From positions 1-23,590 of the forward strand of contig JAGLDA010000016.1 in assembly GCA_023145955.1 (NCBI GenBank): DNA of 23,590 nt, read 5' to 3'. The position numbers and the translations under genes are program-made. The number at the start of each line of letters is the position of its first letter. The first letter of the stretch is position 1. This stretch comes from Bacteroidales bacterium. Its GTDB lineage: Bacteria; Bacteroidota; Bacteroidia; Bacteroidales; UBA1556. Shown in pieces: positions 1 to 8,531 of the stretch. The notes beneath the pieces are model-generated. The model was not told the DNA's origin and did no database searches. It saw only the letters and a program-made list of their open reading frames with translations.

Positions 1-92
1 GCTATGCAAAGAAATTCTGCATCGATTAGGCACAAAATAGGCTATTTATTAAATACAATTATCTATCATGGTTTAGTATAAAAACAGTATAA

Positions 93-698
93 CTATTCTT
101 GTTTCATTTTTCCAATTCGGAAACCAACAATAAATTCAAGTCTAAGATCCCAAAGGAATATTAGATTGTTTTCATAATAGTAATTTTCAGTAACATATTT
201 CGACCCTAATCCCGTTAATACTATATGGTAAGGTGTAATTCTACCAACACCTGCCAGGCCTTCAAAATAAAACCTAGACTTTGTAAGTAGTTTGTAGCCA
301 GTAATTAATCCTAATCCATGACCCTCGTATCGTAAGCTGTGCTTATACTTATTTCCTTTAAAATCAATATAAGTTAAGTCTGTGGAGTTTTCTGAAATGT
401 ATAAAGCGTAGCCACCAAAGAATATACCATCACCACCATATTTAGGCTTAAAATAATACCTAAATTCAGGCATCATTTTCATTTTAGAAAATGTATAATT
501 ATTGTTTTTAAACTCTCGGGTTGCATCAATAGTAAAATTAGAATATAATGCAACAGACATATTATCATTGAGAATTAATTCATAGCCTAAGCCATAATTC
601 TGATAAGTTAAGCCAAGTAAGTCTGTTTTAATTTCGAATTGAGCAATGCCAATGGTAGAGCTTAGTGCAAAAACTAGTGTGAGCAAGTAGTTTTTCAT
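93..698 (-). CDS. Outer-membrane beta-barrel-like protein (paralog 1 of 3)
   Basis: A 201-residue secreted protein of unknown function. The first ~19 residues are a signal peptide ending near GIAQ. The rest alternates aromatic/hydrophobic and polar residues with many Tyr, Gly and Asn, as in small outer-membrane barrels. It shares with the two genes upstream the pattern IKT(D/N), an N-terminal YGLGYE, FRYY near residue 80, and a C-terminal WDLR(L/F)xF..G(F/Y)RIG. It differs from them at the end: RIG is followed by KMKQE, where the paralogs stop at RIGGY, so it lacks the terminal aromatic residue usual for barrel insertion. It lies 195 nt downstream of paralog 2 and may have its own promoter (-7 candidate at 862-869). 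Barrel is inferred from composition; function is unknown. Confidence 0.8.
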   Translation of the reverse strand: MKNYLLTLVFALSSTIGIAQFEIKTDLLGLTYQNYGLGYELILNDNMSVALYSNFTIDATREFKNNNYTFSKMKMMPEFRYYFKPKYGGDGIFFGGYALYISENSTDLTYIDFKGNKYKHSLRYEGHGLGLITGYKLLTKSRFYFEGLAGVGRITPYHIVLTGLGSKYVTENYYYENNLIFLWDLRLEFIVGFRIGKMKQE

Positions 699-750
699 AA
701 TATTTTTTTAGTAATTAATTTCCCCCAACAGATACGCCAGTATATTATCG

Positions 751-823
751 CTGTATGGCTATTATTTAGAGGACTTATGTCTATCAAAACACTATAAATT
801 TTGATAAGTAGCCACGCCAACAG
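751..823. repeat. Nested inverted repeats in the gap between paralogs 2 and 1
   Basis: Three nested stems can be read on either strand: CTGT (751-754) with ACAG (820-823), TGGCTA (756-761) with TAGCCA (809-814), and TATCAAAA (782-789) with TTTTGATA (799-806). In addition, CCAACAG occurs at 725-731 and again at 817-823, and ACGCCA at 734-739 and 814-819. This could be a structured leader of the 93-698 gene or a dispersed palindromic intergenic repeat. The stems are visible; the role is not known. Confidence 0.5.
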
Positions 824-861
824 TTAATTAATTAGTGTATGAGCTTTAATATGCGATAAAG

Positions 862-869
862 CAAATATA
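862..869 (-). promoter_or_regulatory. Candidate -7 box for the 93-698 gene
   Basis: On the minus strand this reads TATATTTG, a full match to the Bacteroidota -7 consensus TAnnTTTG. No TTTG-like -33 element is visible at the usual spacing. It would give a 5' leader of about 155 nt carrying the nested stems at 751-823. In such AT-rich DNA a chance match is possible. Confidence 0.4.
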
Positions 870-893
870 TATATTATTTAAAAAAATGTTTAA

Positions 894-1511
894 TTAATAT
901 CCTCCAATTCTATACCCAACAGCAAACTGAAACCTTAAATCCCATTTTGAAATATAATCATACTCTTCAATGCCTATATTGTCAACTACATATTTCTCTG
1001 AATTAGAATCAGAGAATTCAGTATTGGTACTTATGTACTTTCCTATACCAATCAATGTTTCTATATATAAACCAGAATTCATCACTATCTTTTGACCCGT
1101 AATAACACCTAGAATAAAACCATTATAAGTCATATCAAATAAAAATTTATCCTGACCGATATAATAATTAAGATCGTGTAAATTTGTTTCACTGTAACGG
1201 CCATAAGCCCCAATGTATCGTTTGTCTGCACCAAAGTCTGGATTTATGTAATACCTAAATTCACCAGATATTGAGTATCCATTTTGATCTACTCCCCACC
1301 CTTCTATAAGGGCTTCAGGATCAGTGTATTTTTTAAAATTTGTATAATTATAATAGGCCCCAACACTTATTTCGTCATTAATTATATATTCGTATCCAAG
1401 CCCATAGTTTTTGAAGAATAATCCAAAGAGGTTAGTTTTTATATCATGTTGAGCAACAACTGACGATACTGATAGTATTAATACTAATGCAGTTAGTATA
1501 AGATTTTTCAT
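894..1511 (-). CDS. Outer-membrane beta-barrel-like protein (paralog 2 of 3)
   Basis: A 205-residue secreted protein of unknown function with a signal peptide of about 20 residues ending SSVVAQ. It is closely related to the gene just upstream: both have HDIKTN or QDIKTN after the signal, KNYGxGYEYxINDEIS, NPDFGADKRY(I/F)GAY and MNSGLY(I/F)ETL, and both end in VGYRIGGY. The terminal Tyr fits an outer-membrane barrel C-terminus. It starts 22 nt after the stop of paralog 3, so the two are probably co-transcribed. The strong similarity between 2 and 3, compared with 1, points to a more recent duplication. Ligand or role cannot be read from the sequence. Confidence 0.82.
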   Translation of the reverse strand: MKNLILTALVLILSVSSVVAQHDIKTNLFGLFFKNYGLGYEYIINDEISVGAYYNYTNFKKYTDPEALIEGWGVDQNGYSISGEFRYYINPDFGADKRYIGAYGRYSETNLHDLNYYIGQDKFLFDMTYNGFILGVITGQKIVMNSGLYIETLIGIGKYISTNTEFSDSNSEKYVVDNIGIEEYDYISKWDLRFQFAVGYRIGGY

Positions 1512-1533
1512 AGTAGTTATAATGTAGTATTAA

Positions 1534-2154
1534 TTAATATCCCCCAATTCTATACCCTACACCTACTTGAAATCTAAAATCCCAAGCAGAAAAGTATTCG
1601 TATTCTGCAGTATTAATAAGACCTTCAATTGCTGGGTCTGAATATGAAAGTGAAGAAGACATGAATCTTCCAAATCCTGCCAATGTTTCAAAATATAAAC
1701 CTGAGTTCATCACCCATTTTTGTCCCCCAATAATACCTAATCCTATGGCATTGTTAGTCATATCGTATATATGTTTTATGCTAGGTCCAGTTGCTGGATA
1801 TTCGGTTAAGGTTAAATTACCCCAATTGGATCTTTGATAAATTGCATAAGCTCCAAAATAACGCTTATCAGCACCAAAGTCAGGATTCGTATAATATCTA
1901 AACTCAGGCATTATTGAGAAGTTGGAATATTCATAATCAGAGCCAGCCGCATCATTAATCATTTCTAAATATAGAGAGCCAGTAGAAAAATTGATATACC
2001 CACCCGCTGAAATCTCATCATTAATAACATACTCGTAACCTATACCATAGTTTTTAAGGAATAGTCCAAGGGCATTTGTTTTAATGTCTTGTTGAGCCAA
2101 AACTGATGATGTTGATATTAATAATACCAAAAGAGTAAAAGCAAGTTTTTTCAT
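1534..2154 (-). CDS. Outer-membrane beta-barrel-like protein (paralog 3 of 3)
   Basis: A 206-residue secreted protein, the first gene of the minus-strand paralog set. It has a signal peptide of about 20 residues (ending SSVLAQ), a Tyr/Gly/Asn-rich body and a terminal aromatic residue (VGYRIGGY), as expected for a small outer-membrane barrel. It differs from paralog 2 mainly around residues 60-80 and 115-130, which would be extracellular loops in a barrel model. It is transcribed divergently from the transglutaminase-like pair, with a candidate -7 box 39 nt upstream of the start. The family is common in Bacteroidota as hypothetical or DUF3575-like proteins; I cannot assign a precise family. 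Confidence 0.82.
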   Translation of the reverse strand: MKKLAFTLLVLLISTSSVLAQQDIKTNALGLFLKNYGIGYEYVINDEISAGGYINFSTGSLYLEMINDAAGSDYEYSNFSIMPEFRYYTNPDFGADKRYFGAYAIYQRSNWGNLTLTEYPATGPSIKHIYDMTNNAIGLGIIGGQKWVMNSGLYFETLAGFGRFMSSSLSYSDPAIEGLINTAEYEYFSAWDFRFQVGVGYRIGGY

Positions 2155-2192
2155 AATAATGTTTGTTAATTATAGTTAATTTTTATAAAACA

Positions 2193-2200
2193 CAAATATA
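2193..2200 (-). promoter_or_regulatory. Candidate -7 box for the paralog 3-2 operon
   Basis: TATATTTG on the minus strand matches TAnnTTTG and would place the transcript start about 30 nt before the ATG at 2154. No clear -33 TTG lies at 17-23 nt. Confidence 0.45.
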
Positions 2201-2225
2201 TATATATTTTCTCTTAAATATATTT

Positions 2226-2259
2226 TTTGTTAAACTTTATTAATTAGTTCATATTTTAG
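2226..2259 (+). promoter_or_regulatory. Candidate promoter for the transglutaminase-like pair
   Basis: TTTG at 2226-2229 is followed after 22 nt by TATTTTAG (2252-2259), one mismatch from TAnnTTTG. The implied transcript starts about 25 nt before the ATG at 2292. The match is imperfect and the region is AT-rich. Confidence 0.3.
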
Positions 2260-2291
2260 CTGCTTGTTATTAACTACATTTTTTTTGATTT

Positions 2292-4208
2292 ATGAAAAGC
2301 CTATTTATTATAATCGTATATTTATATTTTTCAACTCTTCTGTTTTCTCAAGTTAGGTTGAAGCCAGAGGTAATAGCTCAAGCTAATAAATTTAAAAAGG
2401 AGTTTCCTAAAGAAGATTATATTTCTCTGGGTACTAAAACGATATATAACTTCAACTATGGTAAGGAAACCGTGGAAAGTGAAGTGTTTTATGAGGAGCA
2501 CATAATGAGCTTAAAGGAAGATTTGATGTTTTATAAAAATATTTTTTTTAACGAAGAAATAGAAATTAGTAACGCTTATATTACGACTTATAGAGGAACA
2601 AGGAAGAAGGTACTCTTAACTGAGGCCAAATATAAATCCGATGGTATTTTTTATGATGACGCTAGTATTGCAAGTTTCAAGTTTTTTCTTTCCACCAGAG
2701 GGGACAATAGCACCTATTATTATAAAAGTTTTTATAAAGATGTTAAGTATCTAACTAAAGGATATTTTCATAATAATTATCCAGTAGAAGAAGCAACACT
2801 AGTTTTTAATATTCCTGATTGGCTGGATTTAGAGTTTGTAGAAATGAATTTTGATGGTTATGAAATTACTAAAACAGAGGCTTACGATACTAAAAAGAAG
2901 ATTAAAACAATAACCTATAGCACAAAGAAGCTAAAATCCATGAAAGGTGGAAATTACACTATTTCTGCCAATAGAGAACTGCCACATTTATTGGTTTTAT
3001 CGAAATCGTATACTAAAAAAGGAAAAACCATAGACCTCTTTAGTACAACACAGGATTTATACAGTTGGTATGCATCTTTACTTAAAGAAATGGATAATAA
3101 GCCTGATGTATTTAAGGCAAAGGTGGAAGAGCTGACAGCAGATGCTACTACGGATATGGAAAAGGTGGAAAGTATTTTTTATTGGGTACAGGATAATACT
3201 CGTTATATAGCTTATGAGGATGGTATTATGGGCTTTAAGCCCGCCAACGCTGATGATGTATATAGTAAGCGCTATGGTGACTGTAAGGGAATGGCTAACT
3301 TAACATGTAGTATGCTTAAGCTTGCTGGTTTTGATGCAAGGCTTACTTGGATTGGAACAAAATCAATTCCTTATACATATGCCACGCCATCTTTAGCAGT
3401 AGACAATCATATGATTACCACATTATATTTAGATAGTCAAACATATTTTTTGGATGCTACAGAAAAAGGTGTTGCCGTAGGTGAATATGCATATCGTATT
3501 CAGGGGCAAGATGTATTAATTGAAAATGGCGATACATATATTTTGGATTCAGTACCAGAATATAATGACGACTATAACCTTCGTATTACTTCCTATGATT
3601 TGGTTTTACTTGAAAGTAGAATTTTTGGATCGGCCAAAGAGGAATTTCACGGAGAAGAGCAAACGGGTTTATTTAGAAGTTTGCAAGGTGTTTCTAAGGT
3701 AGATTTGTTTGAAAGAGTGAGTAAATATGTTTCTAATTATGATAAGAATAATAGTATAGGAGATTTACATATTTCTAATTATATGGATAGATCTAAGCCA
3801 ATTGTTTTTGAGTATAAAATAAATATGGATAATAGAATAACAGAGGTTGAGAAGGAGCGGTATTTTAGTTTGGAATTAGATCGTAAGTTTAGTTCTATGA
3901 ATGTGGAGGATGGTAGAAATATGGGTTACGATTTTCAACAAAAGGTGCATAATAAATATGAGGCAAGTCTTAAATTACCTGATAATTATAATGTTGACTA
4001 TTTACCAGTAACGGTTAATATTGATAATGAAGAGTTTTTGGTAAAAGCAAAATACTCTTTTGACGAAAGCACTAGCACAATAGAATATGAGAGAGAAATT
4101 ATTATTAAGAATGGAATAATACCCCCATCAAAATTTGCAGAATGGGATTCAGCTATTAATAAGTTAAAGGAAATATATAACGATCAAATTATACTAATAG
4201 AAAAATAG
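2292..4208 (+). CDS. Secreted DUF3857 / transglutaminase-like protein, active type
   Basis: A 638-residue exported protein with a signal peptide at ~1-20, a DUF3857-like N-terminal domain (~30-240), a transglutaminase-like cysteine-protease fold (~285-395) and a DUF3858-like C-terminal beta domain (~430-630). The core has YGDCKG with Cys331, then DNH with His373, then FLDAT with Asp388, so a complete Cys-His-Asp triad is visible. Such proteins are widespread in Bacteroidota. They are thought to act in the periplasm on proteins or peptides, but their substrates are unknown. The next gene starts 4 nt after the stop and encodes a relative without the catalytic Cys and His, which suggests the two proteins work together. 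Family assignment is confident; reaction is inference. Confidence 0.88.
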   Translation: MKSLFIIIVYLYFSTLLFSQVRLKPEVIAQANKFKKEFPKEDYISLGTKTIYNFNYGKETVESEVFYEEHIMSLKEDLMFYKNIFFNEEIEISNAYITTYRGTRKKVLLTEAKYKSDGIFYDDASIASFKFFLSTRGDNSTYYYKSFYKDVKYLTKGYFHNNYPVEEATLVFNIPDWLDLEFVEMNFDGYEITKTEAYDTKKKIKTITYSTKKLKSMKGGNYTISANRELPHLLVLSKSYTKKGKTIDLFSTTQDLYSWYASLLKEMDNKPDVFKAKVEELTADATTDMEKVESIFYWVQDNTRYIAYEDGIMGFKPANADDVYSKRYGDCKGMANLTCSMLKLAGFDARLTWIGTKSIPYTYATPSLAVDNHMITTLYLDSQTYFLDATEKGVAVGEYAYRIQGQDVLIENGDTYILDSVPEYNDDYNLRITSYDLVLLESRIFGSAKEEFHGEEQTGLFRSLQGVSKVDLFERVSKYVSNYDKNNSIGDLHISNYMDRSKPIVFEYKINMDNRITEVEKERYFSLELDRKFSSMNVEDGRNMGYDFQQKVHNKYEASLKLPDNYNVDYLPVTVNIDNEEFLVKAKYSFDESTSTIEYEREIIIKNGIIPPSKFAEWDSAINKLKEIYNDQIILIEK

Positions 4209-4212
4209 AATT

Positions 4213-6426
4213 ATGAAGAATAGAATTATATTATTGTTATTGTTGGTGGTGTTTGTTAGCATTGAAATTGCAGCACAAAGAGTTGGAAAGAAATCGGCAA
4301 ATAGAGAGATGGGCTTTAAGGCAGATGAAGATTTTAATGTAACGGTATTTCCTGATAAATGGAAGGAAGAGTCGGCTATAATTCTATGTCAGAAATATGA
4401 TTTTAGCTATGTAAAACACGGACTTAATAAAATTAATTTCCGAGAGGTTTTCAGAAAGAGAGTTTTTATAAATGATCAAAAGGCAAAGGACGAGTTTTCA
4501 ATTTTTTACTATATCGAAAGAGATGGTGAGGGTGATAATGTTGGTTTTATTGTTGAGAAACCTGATGGCGAACAAATAAAAGTAGATTTAAAAGATGCTG
4601 TAGAAGTAGGAGCAAATGAGGTGTCGTCGGAATATCGTTCATACTATTCATACAAAAAGAAGTATAAAAAAATTGCAATTCCTAACTTAGAAGTTGGTGA
4701 TATTGTTGACTATTTTGTTTTTGGTACTAGGTCTTACGATGGATCCAAAGGTGTAGACTTTGCGCAGTTTTCTTTCTCATTGCCTAGAAAATACCCGATA
4801 CTTAAGCAGAAGTTTTACTTTAATATTGATAAGGGTTTCAAGGTAAATTATAGAGCTTTTAATGGTGCTCCAACAATTGCAGAAGGAGTTGCGGGAGTTA
4901 ATAAGCGTGGGCAATCCAGGGATGATATTAAAACGTATTTAATAGAGGATGACGATAGGGATAAAAGAAAGAGTGAAATTTGGAAATACAATACTCTTGA
5001 GGAGCCATGGATTAAGTTTCAGGTTTATTATGCTCCAGGAGGAATGGCTAGTAAATCGTATCAGTTTATTAGCAAAGAGGAGGATTTGGTAAATTCTCCA
5101 ATGAAAATTGAAGAAATAAAAAACAAAGTACTTAAGGACGAACGAACTTTTCCATTAGACTTTACTGATCTTTACAGTTATATAAAAAGAGAACATAAAG
5201 AGTTGAGAAAACCTGAGGAAAAAGCAGAAATGGCCTATTACTATTTTAGATATTGGTATTTTTCCCAATTAGAGAGTTATAGTAGCTTTGATTATGAAGG
5301 AGGAGCATATGCCAGTATTAACTATATGCGTTTTACAAATATTTTTTCTATTGTACTCGATAGGCTTAAAGTTCCTTACAAATATGTAATTGCATCAGAT
5401 AGAGGCAATGGTGGTTTTGATAATGTTATTTTTGCAAACGATGTTACTACGGGCATAAGAGTAGGAGATAAGTACTATTTCTTTTTTGATAATAACAGTA
5501 CTAGTGACTATACTCCAAGTTATATTGTAGGTTCTGATGCTATTGAATTTTATACTGGGAAAAAGCATAAGGATACTAAAATGGATAAAACTAAGATTCC
5601 CACTAGAGATTATAATGACAATAGCCTACATTCATTTTTAGAAGTAAAGTTTAGTGAATCAATGGATACGGCATTTATTTCCAATAGAGACTCTTTAACA
5701 GGCTCAATGAAAAGTGCTTATGAAGATATCATATTGTATAAAACAATGTATATGGATGAGGATAGGGCGTTTTTTTATCCAGAAAAATATAAAAAAGAAC
5801 AGGAAAGAAAGAAAAGAGGTAGTAGTACAAAACTTTCAAAAAGAAGTCAGCGAGAGAAAGGTGAAAATACACGTTTGGAAAAACAAAAAGAGTTTGAATT
5901 AAATGAATGGAGATCAGATTTTATTATAGATTTCTTTAAGAACGATTATGAGCTTGGTAAAGTTGACAGTGTAGTAGTAGTTTCTTCGGGTAGGATGTTA
6001 AATTCTACTAGTTGTGTTGTAGAATCTTATTTTAGAGTTGGTGAAATAATAAATAAGGCAGGTAGAAATTATATTTTGGATATTGGTGCCCTTATAGGCT
6101 ATCAGCTTGAGCTTGATACAGAAGATATGGAAAGAAAAAGTGATGTTAATATCGATAATCAAGTATCTTATAATTATAATATTGAGGTGCAAATTCCAGA
6201 AGGATATTATGTTGAAGGTATAGATGCTTTAAACTATAATGTGGTGAATGAAGTTGGAGAATTTACTTCAAATATTACCATAGAAGGAAATGTTATTAAG
6301 CTACATACTAGCAAGAAATATAAAACCATATTTTCTAAAAAGGATGATTGGAATATGTATATTGCTTTTCTAGAAGCTGCTTATGAGTTTTCACAAAAGA
6401 AGCTAATTATTAAGAAGAATAAGTAG
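4213..6426 (+). CDS. Secreted DUF3857-like protein, apparent inactive transglutaminase paralog
   Basis: A 737-residue exported protein with a signal peptide at ~1-21 (ending EIAAQ). It has the same layout as the upstream gene, with the transglutaminase-like region at ~335-430. By eye, the position of the upstream catalytic Cys is Tyr371 (in INYMRFTNIF, aligned with GDCKGMANLT), the His position is Val405 (FDNV aligned with VDNH), and only the Asp remains (Asp426 in FFFDN). A strongly charged Lys/Arg/Glu-rich stretch at ~523-565 is absent from the partner. The last ~120 residues look like the DUF3858-type beta domain. It is probably a non-catalytic partner, a scaffold or substrate binder. The residue alignment is mine and has not been tested computationally. 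Confidence 0.82.
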   Translation: MKNRIILLLLLVVFVSIEIAAQRVGKKSANREMGFKADEDFNVTVFPDKWKEESAIILCQKYDFSYVKHGLNKINFREVFRKRVFINDQKAKDEFSIFYYIERDGEGDNVGFIVEKPDGEQIKVDLKDAVEVGANEVSSEYRSYYSYKKKYKKIAIPNLEVGDIVDYFVFGTRSYDGSKGVDFAQFSFSLPRKYPILKQKFYFNIDKGFKVNYRAFNGAPTIAEGVAGVNKRGQSRDDIKTYLIEDDDRDKRKSEIWKYNTLEEPWIKFQVYYAPGGMASKSYQFISKEEDLVNSPMKIEEIKNKVLKDERTFPLDFTDLYSYIKREHKELRKPEEKAEMAYYYFRYWYFSQLESYSSFDYEGGAYASINYMRFTNIFSIVLDRLKVPYKYVIASDRGNGGFDNVIFANDVTTGIRVGDKYYFFFDNNSTSDYTPSYIVGSDAIEFYTGKKHKDTKMDKTKIPTRDYNDNSLHSFLEVKFSESMDTAFISNRDSLTGSMKSAYEDIILYKTMYMDEDRAFFYPEKYKKEQERKKRGSSTKLSKRSQREKGENTRLEKQKEFELNEWRSDFIIDFFKNDYELGKVDSVVVVSSGRMLNSTSCVVESYFRVGEIINKAGRNYILDIGALIGYQLELDTEDMERKSDVNIDNQVSYNYNIEVQIPEGYYVEGIDALNYNVVNEVGEFTSNITIEGNVIKLHTSKKYKTIFSKKDDWNMYIAFLEAAYEFSQKKLIIKKNK

Positions 6427-6445
6427 TTTAAATAAATAATTATAG

Positions 6446-6492
6446 AAAAAACGAATTAATAATCCATTATTATGGTTATTAGTTCGTTTTTT
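6446..6492. terminator. Bidirectional terminator between the convergent genes
   Basis: A long hairpin: AAAAAACGAA pairs with TTCGTTTTTT, then TAATAA with TTATTA, then CCAT with ATGG around a TATT loop, with one T/G position and one bulged T. A-runs and T-runs flank it on both sides, so it can stop transcripts from the plus-strand 4213-6426 gene and from ispG on the minus strand. Confidence 0.88.
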
Positions 6493-6511
6493 TGTGGGTT
6501 TAGGTAAAAAA

Positions 6512-8308
6512 TTAATTCCCTACATTTACCCAATCACCATTTTCTTTAATTAAATCAATTAAAGCATCTACAGCTTTTGATTGAGGAATTCCTTTAGCTA
6601 TTACAGTTTTACCTTTATATAGGTTAATGTTATTGGGTCCGGAGCCAACATACCCATAATCAGCATCAGCCATTTCGCCAGGGCCATTTACTATGCAGCC
6701 CATAATGGCAATTTTTAGCCCTTTAAGATGCGATGTGCGGCTTTTTATTAGAGCTGTTGCTTCTTGTATATTGTATAAAGTTCTACCACAGCTAGGACAA
6801 GAGATAAAATCGGTTTTAGTGATTCTACGGCGCGTTGCTTGTAGTATTCCTAGTGATATTTCATTTATTCTTTCGTGTGAAATATTTCCTTCATTTTCAA
6901 TCCAAATACCATCACCAAATCCATCAATTAGTAATGCACCAAAATCTATGGCAGCATTTATTTGCAATTCTTCTTCTGTTGTAAAGTTGTATTTATGTTT
7001 CATAATAACAGGCAAATCAATTTGCCTATTCATAAGCTCAATAAACATCTCTCTATACTTATGAACGCTATGTTTGCTGTCGTCAGAAAAAATAAGAACT
7101 ACATTTGCGTTTTTATCAATGCTTAGGAAATCTCCTGTAATAAAATCCTCAAAACGAACTTCTACAAACCAATTTAGAGGGTTTATACTGTGTTGCAAAT
7201 ATTCTTCAAGATTAACATAAATAACATCATCAATATCTGAATCCTCCTTAAATAAAAACACCTCTTCAGCGTTTTCGGCCAACCTTTCTCCTCCCATATC
7301 TATTTCCCAATCAAAAGGCATAACGGCAACTTCAGTGTTGCCACCAAGTTCAAAACGCTCACGGCTTTTTCTGCGCGAGAATTCTAATGGATTATATGGT
7401 ATTTCATCAAATGTGTTTTCAGACACATATTGCTTATCCTTATATCTATCAGCAATCATTTTTGCCACAGGGATTTCCAGTTCAGGGTCTTCAGTAAGTG
7501 AAACCCTAATTGTATCACCAAGTCCATCTTCCAAAAGCGCACCAATACCTGCGGCAGACTTTATTCTGCCATCTTCACCATCACCAGCCTCGGTAACGCC
7601 TAGGTGTAATGGAAAATGCATTTTTTCCTCACGCATACGTACTGATAGCAGTCGATACGCCTGCACCATTACTTGTATATTGCTAGATTTCATGGATATT
7701 ACTATCTCGAAAAAATCATGGTTTATCGCAATTCTTAAGTATTCTATAGCCGCTTCAACCATTCCTTTTGCGGTATCGCCATGGCGGTCCATAATTCTTT
7801 GCGAAAGTGAACCGTGATTAGAGCCAATTCGCAAAGCAACTTTATTTGCTTTACATTTTTCTATAAGGATTTCAAACTTGCTTTCAATATGCTTTAGCGA
7901 CTCCTGATATTCTTGTGTAGAATAATTGATTTTGCTTTTATGAAGCTCAGCATAATTACCGGGATTGATACGTACTTTTTCTACAAAATCAGCAGCTACT
8001 AAAGCTGCATCGGGCTTATAGTGTATGTCGGCAACTAAAGGAGTGTCATAATTTTTCGCGCGAATACCTTTGCTAATAAGCTCAAGATTAGCAGCATCTT
8101 TAACGCCAGGAGCGGTAAAACGCACCAATTCTCCACCAGCATCAATAATCCTAACAGCCTGCTCTACATTAGCATGTGTATCCATAGGTCGGCAACTCGA
8201 CATACTTTGAAGCCTAATGGGATTGTTGCCACCAAGTTTTAAATTGCCGATTATTACCTCTCGAGTTTTCCAACGATTATAGGAAATAGGATTATTGCAA
8301 TATGCCAT
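6512..8308 (-). CDS. ispG: 4-hydroxy-3-methylbut-2-en-1-yl diphosphate synthase, long form
   Basis: IspG (GcpE) makes HMBPP from MEcPP in the cytosolic MEP pathway to isoprenoids, using a [4Fe-4S] cluster. The N-terminal TIM-barrel part (to ~300) has the typical NPIRLQSMSSCRP start, VADIHY and VRINPGN. The C-terminal cluster domain has CPSC (Cys504, Cys507) and GCIVNGPGE (Cys538, Glu545), the three Cys plus Glu ligands of the family. At 598 residues it is far longer than the ~370-residue E. coli enzyme because of a central insertion (~300-480), the three-domain form also known from plants, Chlamydia and Bacteroidota. It is apparently monocistronic: 223 nt upstream to rfbB and a hairpin terminator after it. 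Confidence 0.97.
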   Translation of the reverse strand: MAYCNNPISYNRWKTREVIIGNLKLGGNNPIRLQSMSSCRPMDTHANVEQAVRIIDAGGELVRFTAPGVKDAANLELISKGIRAKNYDTPLVADIHYKPDAALVAADFVEKVRINPGNYAELHKSKINYSTQEYQESLKHIESKFEILIEKCKANKVALRIGSNHGSLSQRIMDRHGDTAKGMVEAAIEYLRIAINHDFFEIVISMKSSNIQVMVQAYRLLSVRMREEKMHFPLHLGVTEAGDGEDGRIKSAAGIGALLEDGLGDTIRVSLTEDPELEIPVAKMIADRYKDKQYVSENTFDEIPYNPLEFSRRKSRERFELGGNTEVAVMPFDWEIDMGGERLAENAEEVFLFKEDSDIDDVIYVNLEEYLQHSINPLNWFVEVRFEDFITGDFLSIDKNANVVLIFSDDSKHSVHKYREMFIELMNRQIDLPVIMKHKYNFTTEEELQINAAIDFGALLIDGFGDGIWIENEGNISHERINEISLGILQATRRRITKTDFISCPSCGRTLYNIQEATALIKSRTSHLKGLKIAIMGCIVNGPGEMADADYGYVGSGPNNINLYKGKTVIAKGIPQSKAVDALIDLIKENGDWVNVGN

Positions 8309-8501
8309 AATTATTTTATATTTGTATAAAATCGCTTAGTCTTTTAATTTATATGTTATATATAAAAAGACAATTGCGCGCATTTTTTGAAATCTAATCA
8401 ATATATTTGAATTATATCAGCCTCGATAGCCATTGAGATTGATTACCATTCATTACTGATTAAGTTTTTAATTATTAATAATAAATAGAAAACTAAAGAA
8501 A

Positions 8502-8521
8502 ACCATCACAAATCTAATGGT
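8502..8521 (-). terminator. Weak candidate terminator after rfbB
   Basis: ACCAT (8517-8521 on the minus strand) and ATGGT (8502-8506) form a 5-bp stem with a 10-nt loop, 11 nt after the rfbB stop, followed by a T-rich tract on the minus strand. The stem is short. A TAGATTTG -7-like sequence lies in the loop (8509-8516). The rest of the 223-nt gap to ispG is AT-rich with nothing I can name. Confidence 0.3.
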
Positions 8522-8531
8522 AGCGATATAA

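Noticed and set aside
7335..7817. A 160-codon open frame antisense to ispG.
   Set aside because: It is a Ser/Pro-rich shadow of a confidently identified gene, with no domain signal.
8402..8409. TATATTTG on the plus strand, a -7-like box.
   Set aside because: No plus-strand gene follows it; likely a chance match in AT-rich DNA.
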